Positions 44,386 to 53,118 of a stretch of DNA of 64,000 nucleotides are shown here, piece after piece. Each line of letters begins with the position of its first letter. Position 1 is the first letter of the stretch. Under the pieces are notes generated by a model that had not been told where the DNA came from, ran no database searches, and was given only the letters and a program-made list of their open reading frames with translations. The position numbers were made by a program, and so were the translations under genes. Source of the DNA: Actinomycetales bacterium (GTDB lineage: Bacteria; Actinomycetota; Actinomycetes; Actinomycetales; Dermatophilaceae); the NCBI GenBank assembly GCA_016711095.1, contig JADJTP010000002.1, positions 124,001-188,000 of the forward strand, given 5' to 3'.

Positions 44386-44481
44386 TCGTCGTATGTGGGC
44401 CATCCGGTCCACGGAGCACATCTGAAGAAACCCGTGCACAACGACGATGCACGTGGTCTGTGTATAGAGAATGGAGGACCC

Positions 44482-46740
44482 ATGGAGGGTCCAGAGATCA
44501 CCTTCGCCGAAGCCACGATTGACAATGGCAAGTTCGGCACCCGCACCATCCGGTTCGAAACCGGGCGCTTGGCCAAGCAGGCCGACGGCGCCGTCGTGGC
44601 CTACCTCGATGAAGACACGATGATCATGGCGACGACTGCCGCCGGGCGCACGCCCAAGGAGCAGTTCGACTTCTTCCCGTTGACGGTCGACGTCGAAGAG
44701 CGCATGTACGCAATCGGCAAGATCCCCGGCTCGTTCTTCCGCCGCGAGGGCCGTCCCACGACCGAGGCCATCCTCACCTGCCGGCTCATCGACCGGCCGC
44801 TGCGCCCCAGCTTCGTCAAGGGCCTGCGCAACGAGGTCCAGATCATCATCACGGTCTATGCCCTCAACCCTGACCACCAATACGACGTCCTGGCGATCAA
44901 CGCCGCGAGCGCGTCGACCCAGATCTCCGGCCTGCCGTTCAGCGGCCCGATCGGCGGCGTGCGTGTGTCGCACATCGACGGCCAGTGGGTCGCCTTCCCC
45001 ACCTACACCGAGGCGGAGCGCTCGACCTTCAACATGGTGGTCGCCGGCCGGGTCGTGGGTGACGACGTCGCGATCATGATGGTCGAGGCCGAGTCCACCG
45101 ATGCCACCTGGCACCTCGTGAAGAACGAGGGCAAGCAAGCCCCGACCGAAGAGGTCGTCACCGAAGGCCTCGAGGCCTCGAAGAAGTTCATCCGGATCCT
45201 GTGCGACGCGCAGTCCGAGCTTGCCAACGGAGCCGCCAAGGAGACCATCGAGTTCCCGCGGTTCCTGGACTATCAGGACGACGTCTTCGCTGCGGTCGAG
45301 GCGTTCGCCAGCTCAGACGCCGGCGAGGCGCTGACCATCGCTGGCAAGACCGAGCGCGAAGACCGGCTCAACGAGATCAAGTCGGCCCTGCACCTGGAGC
45401 TTGTCGGTGACACCGACGGCACCCACGAGGGCCGAGTCGGCGCGTTCCACGGCCGGCAGAAGGAGGTCTCGGCGGCATACCGCGGTGTGCAGAAGAAGCT
45501 GGTCCGCCAGCGGATCCTGCGTGACGAGGTGCGAATCGACGGCCGTGGCCTGCGCGACATCCGCGAGCTGGGCGCCGAGGTCGAGGTGCTGCCCCGGGTG
45601 CACGGCTCGGCGATCTTCGAGCGCGGCGAGACCCAGATCATGGGGGTGACGACGCTCAACATGCTCAAGATGGAGCAGCAGCTCGACACCCTCTCGCCGC
45701 AGACCCGCAAGCGCTACATGCACAACTACAACTTCCCGCCGTTCTCGACCGGTGAAACCGGCCGGGTGGGCTCGCCCAAGCGTCGCGAGGTCGGGCATGG
45801 CGCCCTCGCCGAGCGGGCCTTGCTGCCGGTGCTGCCCTCGCGCGAGGAGTTCCCCTACGCGATCCGTCAGGTCTCCGAGGCACTGGGGTCCAACGGCTCG
45901 ACGTCGATGGGCTCGGTCTGCGCGTCCACCTTGTCGCTGCTCAACGCCGGTGTGCCGCTGCGCGCCCCGGTCGCCGGCATCGCGATGGGCCTGGTCTCGG
46001 ACGTCGTCGATGGACAGACCCGGTATGCCGCCCTCACCGACATCCTGGGTGCCGAGGACGCGTTCGGCGACATGGACTTCAAGGTCGCCGGCACCCGCGA
46101 GTTCGTCACCGCCATCCAGCTCGACACCAAGCTCGACGGCATCCCCGCGTCGGTGCTCGCGAGCGCGCTGACCCAGGCTCGTGAGGCCCGGCTGCACATC
46201 CTCGACGTCATGGGCGAGGCCATCGACGCTCCCGATGAGATGAGCGCCTACGCGCCGCGGATCATCACGGTCAAGGTGCCGGTCGACAAGATCGGCGAGG
46301 TCATCGGTCCGAAGGGCAAGATGATCAACCAGATCCAGGACGACACGGGCGCCGACATCTCGATCGAAGATGACGGCACGGTCTACATCGGAGCCGTCGA
46401 CGGTCCGTCGGCCGAAGCGGCTCGGGCGGCGATCAACGCGATCGCCAACCCGCAGATGCCCGAGATCGGCGAGCGTTTCATGGGCACGGTCGTCAAGACG
46501 ACCACCTTCGGCGCGTTCATCTCGCTGCTGCCGGGCAAGGACGGCCTGCTGCACATCTCCGAGGTGCGCAAGCTCGTCGGCGGTAAGCGGATCGACAACG
46601 TCGACGACGTGCTCAAGGTCGGCCAGAAGGTCCAGGTCGAGCTCAAGGAGATCGACCCGCGCGGCAAGCTGTCGCTCGCTGCGGTGACAGCGGACGAGGA
46701 CGGCCAGAAGTCCGAGGCGGCCGACGCCCCGACCGACTGA
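44482..46740 (+). CDS. pnp: polyribonucleotide nucleotidyltransferase (PNPase)
   Basis: A 752-residue phosphorolytic 3'-5' exoribonuclease. Two RNase PH-like domains (about 10-230 and 320-560) are followed by a KH domain with VIGPKGKMINQIQ and an S1 domain with GTVVKTTTFGAFISLLPGKDG. ATG at 44482 follows GGAGG by 4 bases; the reading frame stays open back to 44356 but has no ribosome site there. The leader holds a strong hairpin. An 11-bp stem terminator follows its stop. Confidence 0.97.
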   Translation: MEGPEITFAEATIDNGKFGTRTIRFETGRLAKQADGAVVAYLDEDTMIMATTAAGRTPKEQFDFFPLTVDVEERMYAIGKIPGSFFRREGRPTTEAILTCRLIDRPLRPSFVKGLRNEVQIIITVYALNPDHQYDVLAINAASASTQISGLPFSGPIGGVRVSHIDGQWVAFPTYTEAERSTFNMVVAGRVVGDDVAIMMVEAESTDATWHLVKNEGKQAPTEEVVTEGLEASKKFIRILCDAQSELANGAAKETIEFPRFLDYQDDVFAAVEAFASSDAGEALTIAGKTEREDRLNEIKSALHLELVGDTDGTHEGRVGAFHGRQKEVSAAYRGVQKKLVRQRILRDEVRIDGRGLRDIRELGAEVEVLPRVHGSAIFERGETQIMGVTTLNMLKMEQQLDTLSPQTRKRYMHNYNFPPFSTGETGRVGSPKRREVGHGALAERALLPVLPSREEFPYAIRQVSEALGSNGSTSMGSVCASTLSLLNAGVPLRAPVAGIAMGLVSDVVDGQTRYAALTDILGAEDAFGDMDFKVAGTREFVTAIQLDTKLDGIPASVLASALTQAREARLHILDVMGEAIDAPDEMSAYAPRIITVKVPVDKIGEVIGPKGKMINQIQDDTGADISIEDDGTVYIGAVDGPSAEAARAAINAIANPQMPEIGERFMGTVVKTTTFGAFISLLPGKDGLLHISEVRKLVGGKRIDNVDDVLKVGQKVQVELKEIDPRGKLSLAAVTADEDGQKSEAADAPTD

Positions 46741-46766
46741 CCTTCACAGCGCCACACGCACGACCG

Positions 46767-46803
46767 GCGGCGCGGCATACGGGACTCTCGTCTGCCGCGC
46801 CGC
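46767..46803 (+). terminator. pnp terminator hairpin
   Basis: GCGGCGCGGCA (46767-46777) and TGCCGCGCCGC (46793-46803) form a perfect 11-bp stem with a 15-base loop, 26 bases after the pnp stop. The left arm and loop contain the dispersed word CGGCATAC. No T-run follows. Confidence 0.75.
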
Positions 46804-46820
46804 TCGCGTAGTCTGGCGAG

Positions 46821-47060
46821 GTGTTCTTCGGCCGGGAAGGTGGCGACGCCATGGGCGTCGTCTTCGAGCAAGCGGTGAGTTTTCTGCAGCCCGGCTATGC
46901 GCACACCGTGGAGCAGAAACGCCGCGATGCGTTGCGGATGGAGCAGATCGGCGACGGCGCGCCTGCGATCATCGACCTCGACGCGGGCATCGCCTGGATC
47001 AGCCCGCGTTCACCGCAGGGACCGGCCGTCACAGACTCCGCGGGCTCCCGACTGCCGTGA
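46821..47060 (+). CDS. small DUF6191-like protein
   Basis: A 79-residue protein of unknown function from GTG 46821; ATG at 46851 with GGAAGG 10 bases upstream gives a 69-residue form. FLQPGYAHTVEQKRRDALRM followed by GDGAPAIIDLDAG matches my memory of the DUF6191 pattern (an F/DPGxxH stretch, basic helix, then DLDxG). No membrane segment or catalytic motif is seen. It lies between the pnp terminator and the ABC exporter and may belong to either promoter. Confidence 0.6.
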   Translation: MFFGREGGDAMGVVFEQAVSFLQPGYAHTVEQKRRDALRMEQIGDGAPAIIDLDAGIAWISPRSPQGPAVTDSAGSRLP

Positions 47061-47105
47061 GAGGGTGAGTGTTAACCCCGCGACCACTTGATGAAGGACC
47101 CGACG

Positions 47106-48953
47106 ATGGCTGCCGTCTCCGGCTCAGTGCTGCGCCGCGGCGGTGCTGTCGTCGCGCGGGGGGTCCGCGAGCAGCCGCGGTGGTTCGCGTTGGCGGTCTT
47201 CGGCTCAACCGTCTACGGCATCATGACCGGGCTGATGGCGTGGGCCATCGGGTGGGCCACCCGCGAAGTTCTCACCCCCGCAGCAGCCGCTCGGGCCGTC
47301 ACGCCGGGGCAGTTGTGGACGATGGCCGCGGTCATCACCGGGATCGTCACCGTCAACGTCCTGGGGATCATTTTGCGCCGCACGGCGGCGGGGTTCGCGA
47401 TGTATGCGCTCGGCGCGGCATACCGGCGGCGAGTCACCCGGCAATATCTGGACCTGCCGCTGCGCTGGCACCACAAGCACCCCTCCGGTCAGCTGCTGTC
47501 GAACGCCAACGCCGACGTTGAGGCGACCTGGAACATTTTCGCGCCGCTGCCGATGGCCCTCGGCGTCGTCGTCATGCTGCTGTTCGGGGCCGTGCAGATG
47601 GTCATCGTTGATCCGGTCCTCGCAGCGGTCGGGATGGTCGTCTTCCCGTTGCTCTTCGCTGCCAACGCGGTGTTCCAACGTCGCATGTCCCCGCGGGTCA
47701 CCTACGCACAACGGCTTCGTGCAGAGGTCTCCGAGGTCGCGCACGAGAGCTTCGAGGCCGCCCTCGTCGTCAAGACAATGGGCCGCGAGGACCTGGAGGC
47801 CCGACGCTTCGCCGAGGTGACCAACCGGCTGCGAGACGCCAACATCGCGGTCGGGCGCACCCGGGGCACGTTCGATCCGGCCATCGAGTCGATCCCGACC
47901 ATCGGCACCCTCGCCGTCATCGGGGTCGGCGCGTGGCGGGCCTCGCAAGGGCAGGTGAGCGCCGCCGAGGTCGTCCAGATCGCCTATCTGTTCTCCGTCC
48001 TGGCTTTCCCGGTACGGGCTTTCGGCTGGGTGCTGGCCGAGTTGCCGCGCTCGGTTGTCGGTTGGGAGCGAGTAGACGCCGTCCTGCAGGCGAGCGGGGC
48101 GATGCATTATGGGGATCGCGACCTGCCGACCCGCACCTCGGCTGCGATCCACGGCGAGCATCTCGACTACGCCTACGAGATCGACCTGCCGGACGGCGGC
48201 ACCGCAGCGGCACCGGCGATCCGCGACGTGACCCTCACGGTCACCGCCGGCTCCACCGTGGCGCTCGTCGGACCGACTGGGTCGGGCAAGTCCACCCTCA
48301 CCGGCCTGCTCCTGCGTCTCGTCGACCCCGACTCAGGGGCCGTCCTGCTGGACGGCTTGGATCTGCGCAGCGTGCGCAAAGGCGGAATCGCCGACGTCGC
48401 GGCCCTGGTGCCACAGCAGACCTTCATGTTCGAGGACACCGTTCGCGACAACGTGACGCTCGGCGCACGGCATACCGACGAGCAGGTGTGGGAGGCACTG
48501 CGCATCGCGCAAGCGGAGCGGTTTGTGCTCCACCTGCCCCGCGGCCTCGACACGATGGTCGGCGAACGAGGTGCGAATCTCTCCGGGGGGCAGCGCCAGC
48601 GAGTCGCCCTGGCCCGAGCGGTCATCCGTCGCCCCCAGTTGCTCGTGCTGGACGATGCGACCTCGGCGGTCGACCCGAGCGTCGAGCAGCGCATCCTCGG
48701 CGCCTTGCGTGGTGCGGCGGGCGGCGCGACCGTCCTCGTCGTGGCCTACCGGATGGCGACCATTGCCCTGGCCGACGAGATCGCCTACCTCGAGGGCGGC
48801 CGGCTCGTCGAACACGGCACCCATGAGCACCTGCTGGAGCGGTGTCCCGGCTATGCCGCCCTGGTGTCCGCCTATGCCCGGGAGGCTGCCGATCGGGCTG
48901 CGGTCGCGGTCGACGAGGAAGCGACGGCAGGGGACTCAGATGAGCCGGTTTGA
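47106..48953 (+). CDS. ABC exporter subunit, permease-ATPase with degenerate site
   Basis: A 615-residue half-transporter: six membrane helices in residues about 20-310, then a nucleotide-binding domain. Walker A is GPTGSGKST at 389-397 and the signature is LSGGQRQR. Walker B reads LLVLDDATSAVD, so the catalytic glutamate is Asp517; this is the degenerate half of a heterodimer. ATG at 47106 is chosen for AAGGA 8 bases upstream, over TTG at 47088. The next gene overlaps by 14 bases and encodes the canonical partner. The substrate is unknown. Confidence 0.92.
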   Translation: MAAVSGSVLRRGGAVVARGVREQPRWFALAVFGSTVYGIMTGLMAWAIGWATREVLTPAAAARAVTPGQLWTMAAVITGIVTVNVLGIILRRTAAGFAMYALGAAYRRRVTRQYLDLPLRWHHKHPSGQLLSNANADVEATWNIFAPLPMALGVVVMLLFGAVQMVIVDPVLAAVGMVVFPLLFAANAVFQRRMSPRVTYAQRLRAEVSEVAHESFEAALVVKTMGREDLEARRFAEVTNRLRDANIAVGRTRGTFDPAIESIPTIGTLAVIGVGAWRASQGQVSAAEVVQIAYLFSVLAFPVRAFGWVLAELPRSVVGWERVDAVLQASGAMHYGDRDLPTRTSAAIHGEHLDYAYEIDLPDGGTAAAPAIRDVTLTVTAGSTVALVGPTGSGKSTLTGLLLRLVDPDSGAVLLDGLDLRSVRKGGIADVAALVPQQTFMFEDTVRDNVTLGARHTDEQVWEALRIAQAERFVLHLPRGLDTMVGERGANLSGGQRQRVALARAVIRRPQLLVLDDATSAVDPSVEQRILGALRGAAGGATVLVVAYRMATIALADEIAYLEGGRLVEHGTHEHLLERCPGYAALVSAYAREAADRAAVAVDEEATAGDSDEPV

Positions 48954-50748
48954 GCCGCTCGCCGACCATTCGAGCATCGGCGCCGGCGTCGAGTTGTCGG
49001 CCTGGCAGACCATCCGCCGCGGTGCTCAGATCTCGCCCGAGCTCATCCGCGGGCTGGCGGGCACCGTCATGTTGGGGGTGCTGTCCACCCTCGGCCGCGT
49101 CCTCGTCCCCTTCGTCATCCAGCGCACGGTCGACGAAGGCATCCTCGGAGCGGCCGGTCCCGACGCCAGTCGGGTGGCGCTGTGGGTCGGGGTCGCGCTC
49201 GCCGGAGTGGTGGTCACCGCCCTCAGCTCGTATGCCGTCAACCTGCGACTGTTCACGGCCTCCGAGAGCGGGCTCGCGACCCTGCGGGTCCAGGCCTTCC
49301 GGCACATCCACGACCTGTCCATGCTCACCCAGAGCACCGAGCGGCGGGGGTCGCTCGTCTCTCGGGTGACCTCGGACGTCGACACGATCTCCATGTTCGT
49401 CCAGTTCGGCGGGCTGATGCTCGTGGTCAGCAGCGGCCAGATCCTGCTGGCGACCGGCCTCATGCTCACCTACAGTCCGCTGCTCGCGGGGGTTGTCTGG
49501 GCCTGTTTCATCCCGCTCTTCTTCCTGATCCGCCGTTTCCAGGGGATGGTCGGGCGGGCTTTCACCCGGGTGCGCGAGCGGGTCGGGGCCATGCTCGGAG
49601 CGATCTCCGAGGCGGTCGTCGGGGCGGCCACGATCCGCGCCTACGGCATCGAGGAGCGCACCGCGGCGCGCATCGACGCCGCTGTCGAGGCCCACCGGCG
49701 CGAGGCCGTCGGCGCTCAGATCCGGGCCGTCGTCGCCTTCACCGCGGGCCAGTTCGTCTCGGGGCTGACGACTGCGGTCGTCCTGGTCGTCGGGACCATC
49801 CTCGCGGCCCGCGGTGAGCTGACGGTCGGGGCTGTGCTGGCGTTCCTCTTCCTCGTCAACCTCTTCACCATGCCGGTACAGCAGGCCACCGAGATCCTCA
49901 ACGAGATGCAGAACGCCGTGGCTGGCTGGCGGAGGGTCATCGGGATCATGGACACCCCCGCAGACGTCGCCGACCCGGGCGAGCGCGGCGTCGAGCTGCC
50001 CCGGGGGCCGATCGACGTCGCCTTCGAGAAGGTGAGCTACGCCTACCCCGGCGGCGAGCTGGTGTTGCACGACGTCGACCTGCAGATCGCCCCCCGATCC
50101 CGCATCGCCGTGGTCGGGGAGACCGGCTCAGGCAAATCGACCCTCGCCAAACTGCTCACCCGCCTCATGGACCCGACGCACGGACGAGTTCTCGTCGACG
50201 GCGTTGACCTGCGCGAGGTGCGCTTCTCGTCGCTGCGGGCTCGGGTGGTGCTCGTTCCCCAGGAGGGCTTCCTCTTCGACGCGAATCTGCTCGACAACAT
50301 CCGGTTCGGTCGGCCCGAGGCAAGCGACGACGAGGTCATGCTCACACTGACCGAGCTGGGGCTTGACGAATGGGTGCAGGGGCTGCCGCTCGGGCTGGCG
50401 ACGTCGGTCGGGCAGCGCGGGGAGTCACTCTCCGCAGGGGAGCGCCAACTCGTCGCGATCGCCCGCGCTTACCTGGCCGACCCCGACCTGCTGGTCCTCG
50501 ACGAGGCGACCTCGGCCGTCGACCCGTCTCTGGAGGTCCGACTCCAACGTGCCCTCGACTCGCTGACCCGAGGTCGCACGTCGATCACGATCGCTCACCG
50601 GCTCTCGACCGCCGAAGCCGCCGACGAGGTCGTGGTCGTCGACGCCGGGCTCATCGTCGAACGCGGCCCGCACCGCGAGCTGGTGACCGCCGGCGGCGTG
50701 TATGCCGCCCTGCACGAGTCATGGGCGGCGCAACAGGCGACCGGGTGA
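48940..50748 (+). CDS. ABC exporter subunit, permease-ATPase with canonical site
   Basis: A 602-residue partner of the preceding protein: six-helix membrane domain then an ATPase with GETGSGKST, the signature LSAGERQL and canonical LLVLDEATSAVD. Paired with a degenerate half-site, it predicts an asymmetric heterodimeric exporter of the TM287/288 or LmrCD kind. ATG at 48940 lies within the end of the first gene (14-base overlap), implying coupled translation. A 12-base tandem repeat and the convergent pab genes follow. Cargo cannot be inferred from the neighbours. Confidence 0.92.
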   Translation: MSRFEPLADHSSIGAGVELSAWQTIRRGAQISPELIRGLAGTVMLGVLSTLGRVLVPFVIQRTVDEGILGAAGPDASRVALWVGVALAGVVVTALSSYAVNLRLFTASESGLATLRVQAFRHIHDLSMLTQSTERRGSLVSRVTSDVDTISMFVQFGGLMLVVSSGQILLATGLMLTYSPLLAGVVWACFIPLFFLIRRFQGMVGRAFTRVRERVGAMLGAISEAVVGAATIRAYGIEERTAARIDAAVEAHRREAVGAQIRAVVAFTAGQFVSGLTTAVVLVVGTILAARGELTVGAVLAFLFLVNLFTMPVQQATEILNEMQNAVAGWRRVIGIMDTPADVADPGERGVELPRGPIDVAFEKVSYAYPGGELVLHDVDLQIAPRSRIAVVGETGSGKSTLAKLLTRLMDPTHGRVLVDGVDLREVRFSSLRARVVLVPQEGFLFDANLLDNIRFGRPEASDDEVMLTLTELGLDEWVQGLPLGLATSVGQRGESLSAGERQLVAIARAYLADPDLLVLDEATSAVDPSLEVRLQRALDSLTRGRTSITIAHRLSTAEAADEVVVVDAGLIVERGPHRELVTAGGVYAALHESWAAQQATG

Positions 50749-50755
50749 CCCAGCC

Positions 50756-50800
50756 CGTGCTCGGTCTCGTGCTCAGTCTCGTGCTCAGTCTCGTGCACAG
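50756..50800. repeat. 12-bp tandem repeat between convergent genes
   Basis: CGTGCTCGGTCT, CGTGCTCAGTCT and CGTGCTCAGTCT stand head to tail at 50756-50791, with a partial fourth copy to 50800. They fill most of the 66-base gap between the ABC exporter and the pab genes. Slippage could make the copy number vary. Confidence 0.85.
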
Positions 50801-50814
50801 GGCCCGGTGAACGG

Positions 50815-51507
50815 CTACCGGGGAGGCCCAGCAGCAATGCCGTCGGCCGAGCCCTCGGTGAGGGCGACCGGCACCCAACCACGGACCGCATTGAGCAGCC
50901 ACATCTGCTCGACTCGGTCCAGGTCGGGCAGAGTCAGCACCCTCTCGGTGACCAAGCCAGAGCGAAGCGCATCCGCTCGCGCGGTGCCAGGCAGCAGCCC
51001 GCACGTCTCCGGCGGCGTGAGCAGCGCGCCGTCGATCCGCACCACGACGTTGCCGATGGTGAACTCGGTCAACTCGCCTCGCTCGTTGTGCAGCAACACG
51101 TCCAGCAACGCCGAGTTCCGGGCCGTTGCTTCCTCGAGGCGCTGCTCATAGACCCCCCGCCGAGTCGTCTTGTGCCGCAACCACGGATCGCCCGACCACA
51201 CCGCCGTCCGAGCGAGGGCTACTGGGTGAGGCAGAGAACCTGCTCGATCTGGCACCCGATCGGGGGTTGGTGGGATTCCGAAAGGGGTTGGCAGAGGATC
51301 GGATTCGATCTGCAGCTCGCCGGTGGACAGCAGGAGCAGACGGGCTCGGGTGGGACCGGGCCCGCACCCGCGCAGCAGCGATCGGGCCCGCTCCCGGTCG
51401 AAGGGTCGCCCGAACCAGGCCGCCGATCCGGCCATCCGCGTCAGATGCCTCTGCTCGAGGACCACCTCGCCCGCCTTCGACCCGGGCAGTCTCGAGGATG
51501 GCGACAT
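50815..51507 (-). pseudogene. pabC: aminodeoxychorismate lyase half (PabC) of a frameshifted PabB-PabC fusion
   Basis: About 220 residues of a class IV aminotransferase-fold PLP enzyme releasing pyruvate from aminodeoxychorismate to give p-aminobenzoate for folate. HKTTRRGVYE holds the PLP lysine and ELTEFTIGNVVV the signature. The frame opens at 51507, but that ATG has no ribosome site, and the segment EVVLEQRHLTRM continues the PabB text exactly if one base near 51469 is dropped. I read it as the C-terminal half of a fusion of about 604 residues. Independent translation cannot be excluded. Confidence 0.75.
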
Positions 51508-52630
51508 CGCACTGAGTCACGTCCAGGATGGCGGCCTTGGCCAGGGCCTCGGCGTATTCGTCGCGACCTTCGCTGTCCCAGACGACGCCGCCGCCGACGT
51601 CATAGCGGGCCAGGCCCTGCTCCGGAACGGTGACCAGGGTGCGGATCGCGACATTGAACGCCGCCGCGCCGCCGGGGTGCACGACGCCGATCGCGCCGCA
51701 ATAGACGCCCCGCGGCCGGTCCTCGAAGTCGGCGATCAGCTCCATGGTGCGCACCTTGGGCGCGCCGGTGATTGAGCCGCACGGGAAGAGCGCCTCGAAG
51801 ATCCCGGTCAGCGACAGACCTGGCCGGCCGACGCCCGTCACCGTCGAGGTCAGCTGCCAGACGGTCGGATAGGCCTCGATAGCGAAAAGGCTTGGCACAC
51901 TGACGGTTCCCGGGACGCAGACACGGGCTGCGTCATTGCGCAGCAGGTCGACGATGATGAGGTTCTCGGCACGGTCCTTGGCACTGGTGCGCAGGTCTGC
52001 GGCGCGGGCGGCATCGACGTCGGCGTCTCGTGAGCGGCCTCGGGTGCCTTTCATCGGCCGGGTGACGAGGGTGCTCCCGTCCCAGGTGAAGAAGAGTTCG
52101 GGGGAGACCGAGGCAACCGTATGCCGCCCCGCGTCGACATAGGCGAACCAGCCGTCGCGCTGCGCCCGGCGCAGGTCAACCCAGGCCCCGAGCGGATCGC
52201 CGGCGAATCTGGCCCGCAGCCGCATCGTGTGGTTGACCTGATAGGTGTCGCCCGCAGCGATCGCCTCGCGCACGGAGTCGACCGACGCGGCATACGTGCT
52301 CTCGTCTGTCCCCGGCAGCCAGGACGAGCACGCGTATGCTCCGGGCTCCCGCTGCCGGCCGGGCGACAGCGGGGCGTCGTGCAGGCCGAACCACACCAGC
52401 GGCACCCCCGAGCCGGTGCGCACACGCATCGCCGGGTCGAACGCCGGGGCCGCCTCATAGGAGACCCAGCCCACGGCATACCGCCCCGCGGCGGCTTGCG
52501 CGGCGACCCGATCGAGCGCCGAGCGGACCCCAGCCAACTCGCTCGTCTGGACGACGTCGACCGGCTCACCGAATGCCAATCGGCCCGTGGAGCCCGGCGG
52601 AGCCCACGGGAAGTCGACGAAGGCCTCCAC
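51146..52630 (-). pseudogene. pabB: aminodeoxychorismate synthase component I (PabB) half of a frameshifted fusion
   Basis: The chorismate-binding enzyme that aminates chorismate with a PabA partner. Signatures are DTYQVNHTMRL, PMKGTRGR, LIIVDLLRND and PCGSITGAPKVRTMELI, cited in parts. The PabB text ends in QCDVAILETARVEGG; beyond 51472 the frame reads arginine-rich nonsense to 51146, while the sense continues in the +1 frame as PabC. GTG at 52630 is the likeliest start (VEAFVDFPW); frames to 52750 overlap hisI. Without pabB activity folate supply would depend on another copy. Confidence 0.78.
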
Positions 52631-52734
52631 GGGCGCCAAGGCTAGAGGGTGTCCGCGTCGGTCTCCGCGTCGCTGGCGGCCCACGACGTGGGTCAAGCAC
52701 GCGGCGCACCAGGACGGGCGGGCACAATGGCGGG

Positions 52735-53118
52735 GTGTCCGACTCGGCAACCATCCGCCCCAGCACGCTCGACCCAGCCTTGGCAGCGTTGCTCAAACGC
52801 GACGGCCAAGGTCTGGTCGCCGCGGTGATCCAGCAACACGACACCGGCGAGGTGCTGATGCTCGGGTGGATGGACGACGAAGCCCTGGCACGCACCCTGA
52901 ACTCCGGGCGGGTGAGCTTCTGGTCGCGCTCGCGAGGCGAGTACTGGCGCAAGGGCGACACATCCGGCCACATCCAACGGGTGCGCTCGGTCGCCTTGGA
53001 CTGTGACGGAGATGCCCTGCTCGTTCGTGTCGATCAGGTCGGCGCCGCCTGCCACAACGGTGACCGGACCTGCTTCGACGCCCGCCCGCTTGACGTTTCG
53101 GGGGGCGACGGTGAGTGA
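52735..53118 (+). CDS. hisI: phosphoribosyl-AMP cyclohydrolase
   Basis: A 127-residue zinc enzyme of histidine synthesis opening the purine ring of phosphoribosyl-AMP. VLMLGWMDDEAL, WSRSRGEYWRKG and DCDGDALLVRVDQ with the late AACH and TCFD cysteines match the single-domain HisI. GTG at 52735 is the start; a CACAAT element only 7 bases before it could make a leaderless transcript. It overlaps trpE by 8 bases, the his-trp junction common in actinobacteria. The remaining his genes are not in view. Confidence 0.94.
   Translation: MSDSATIRPSTLDPALAALLKRDGQGLVAAVIQQHDTGEVLMLGWMDDEALARTLNSGRVSFWSRSRGEYWRKGDTSGHIQRVRSVALDCDGDALLVRVDQVGAACHNGDRTCFDARPLDVSGGDGE

Noticed and set aside
52640..52734. 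Trp attenuator or leader peptide before hisI-trpE
   Set aside because: No short frame with tandem Trp codons and no paired terminator/antiterminator stems.
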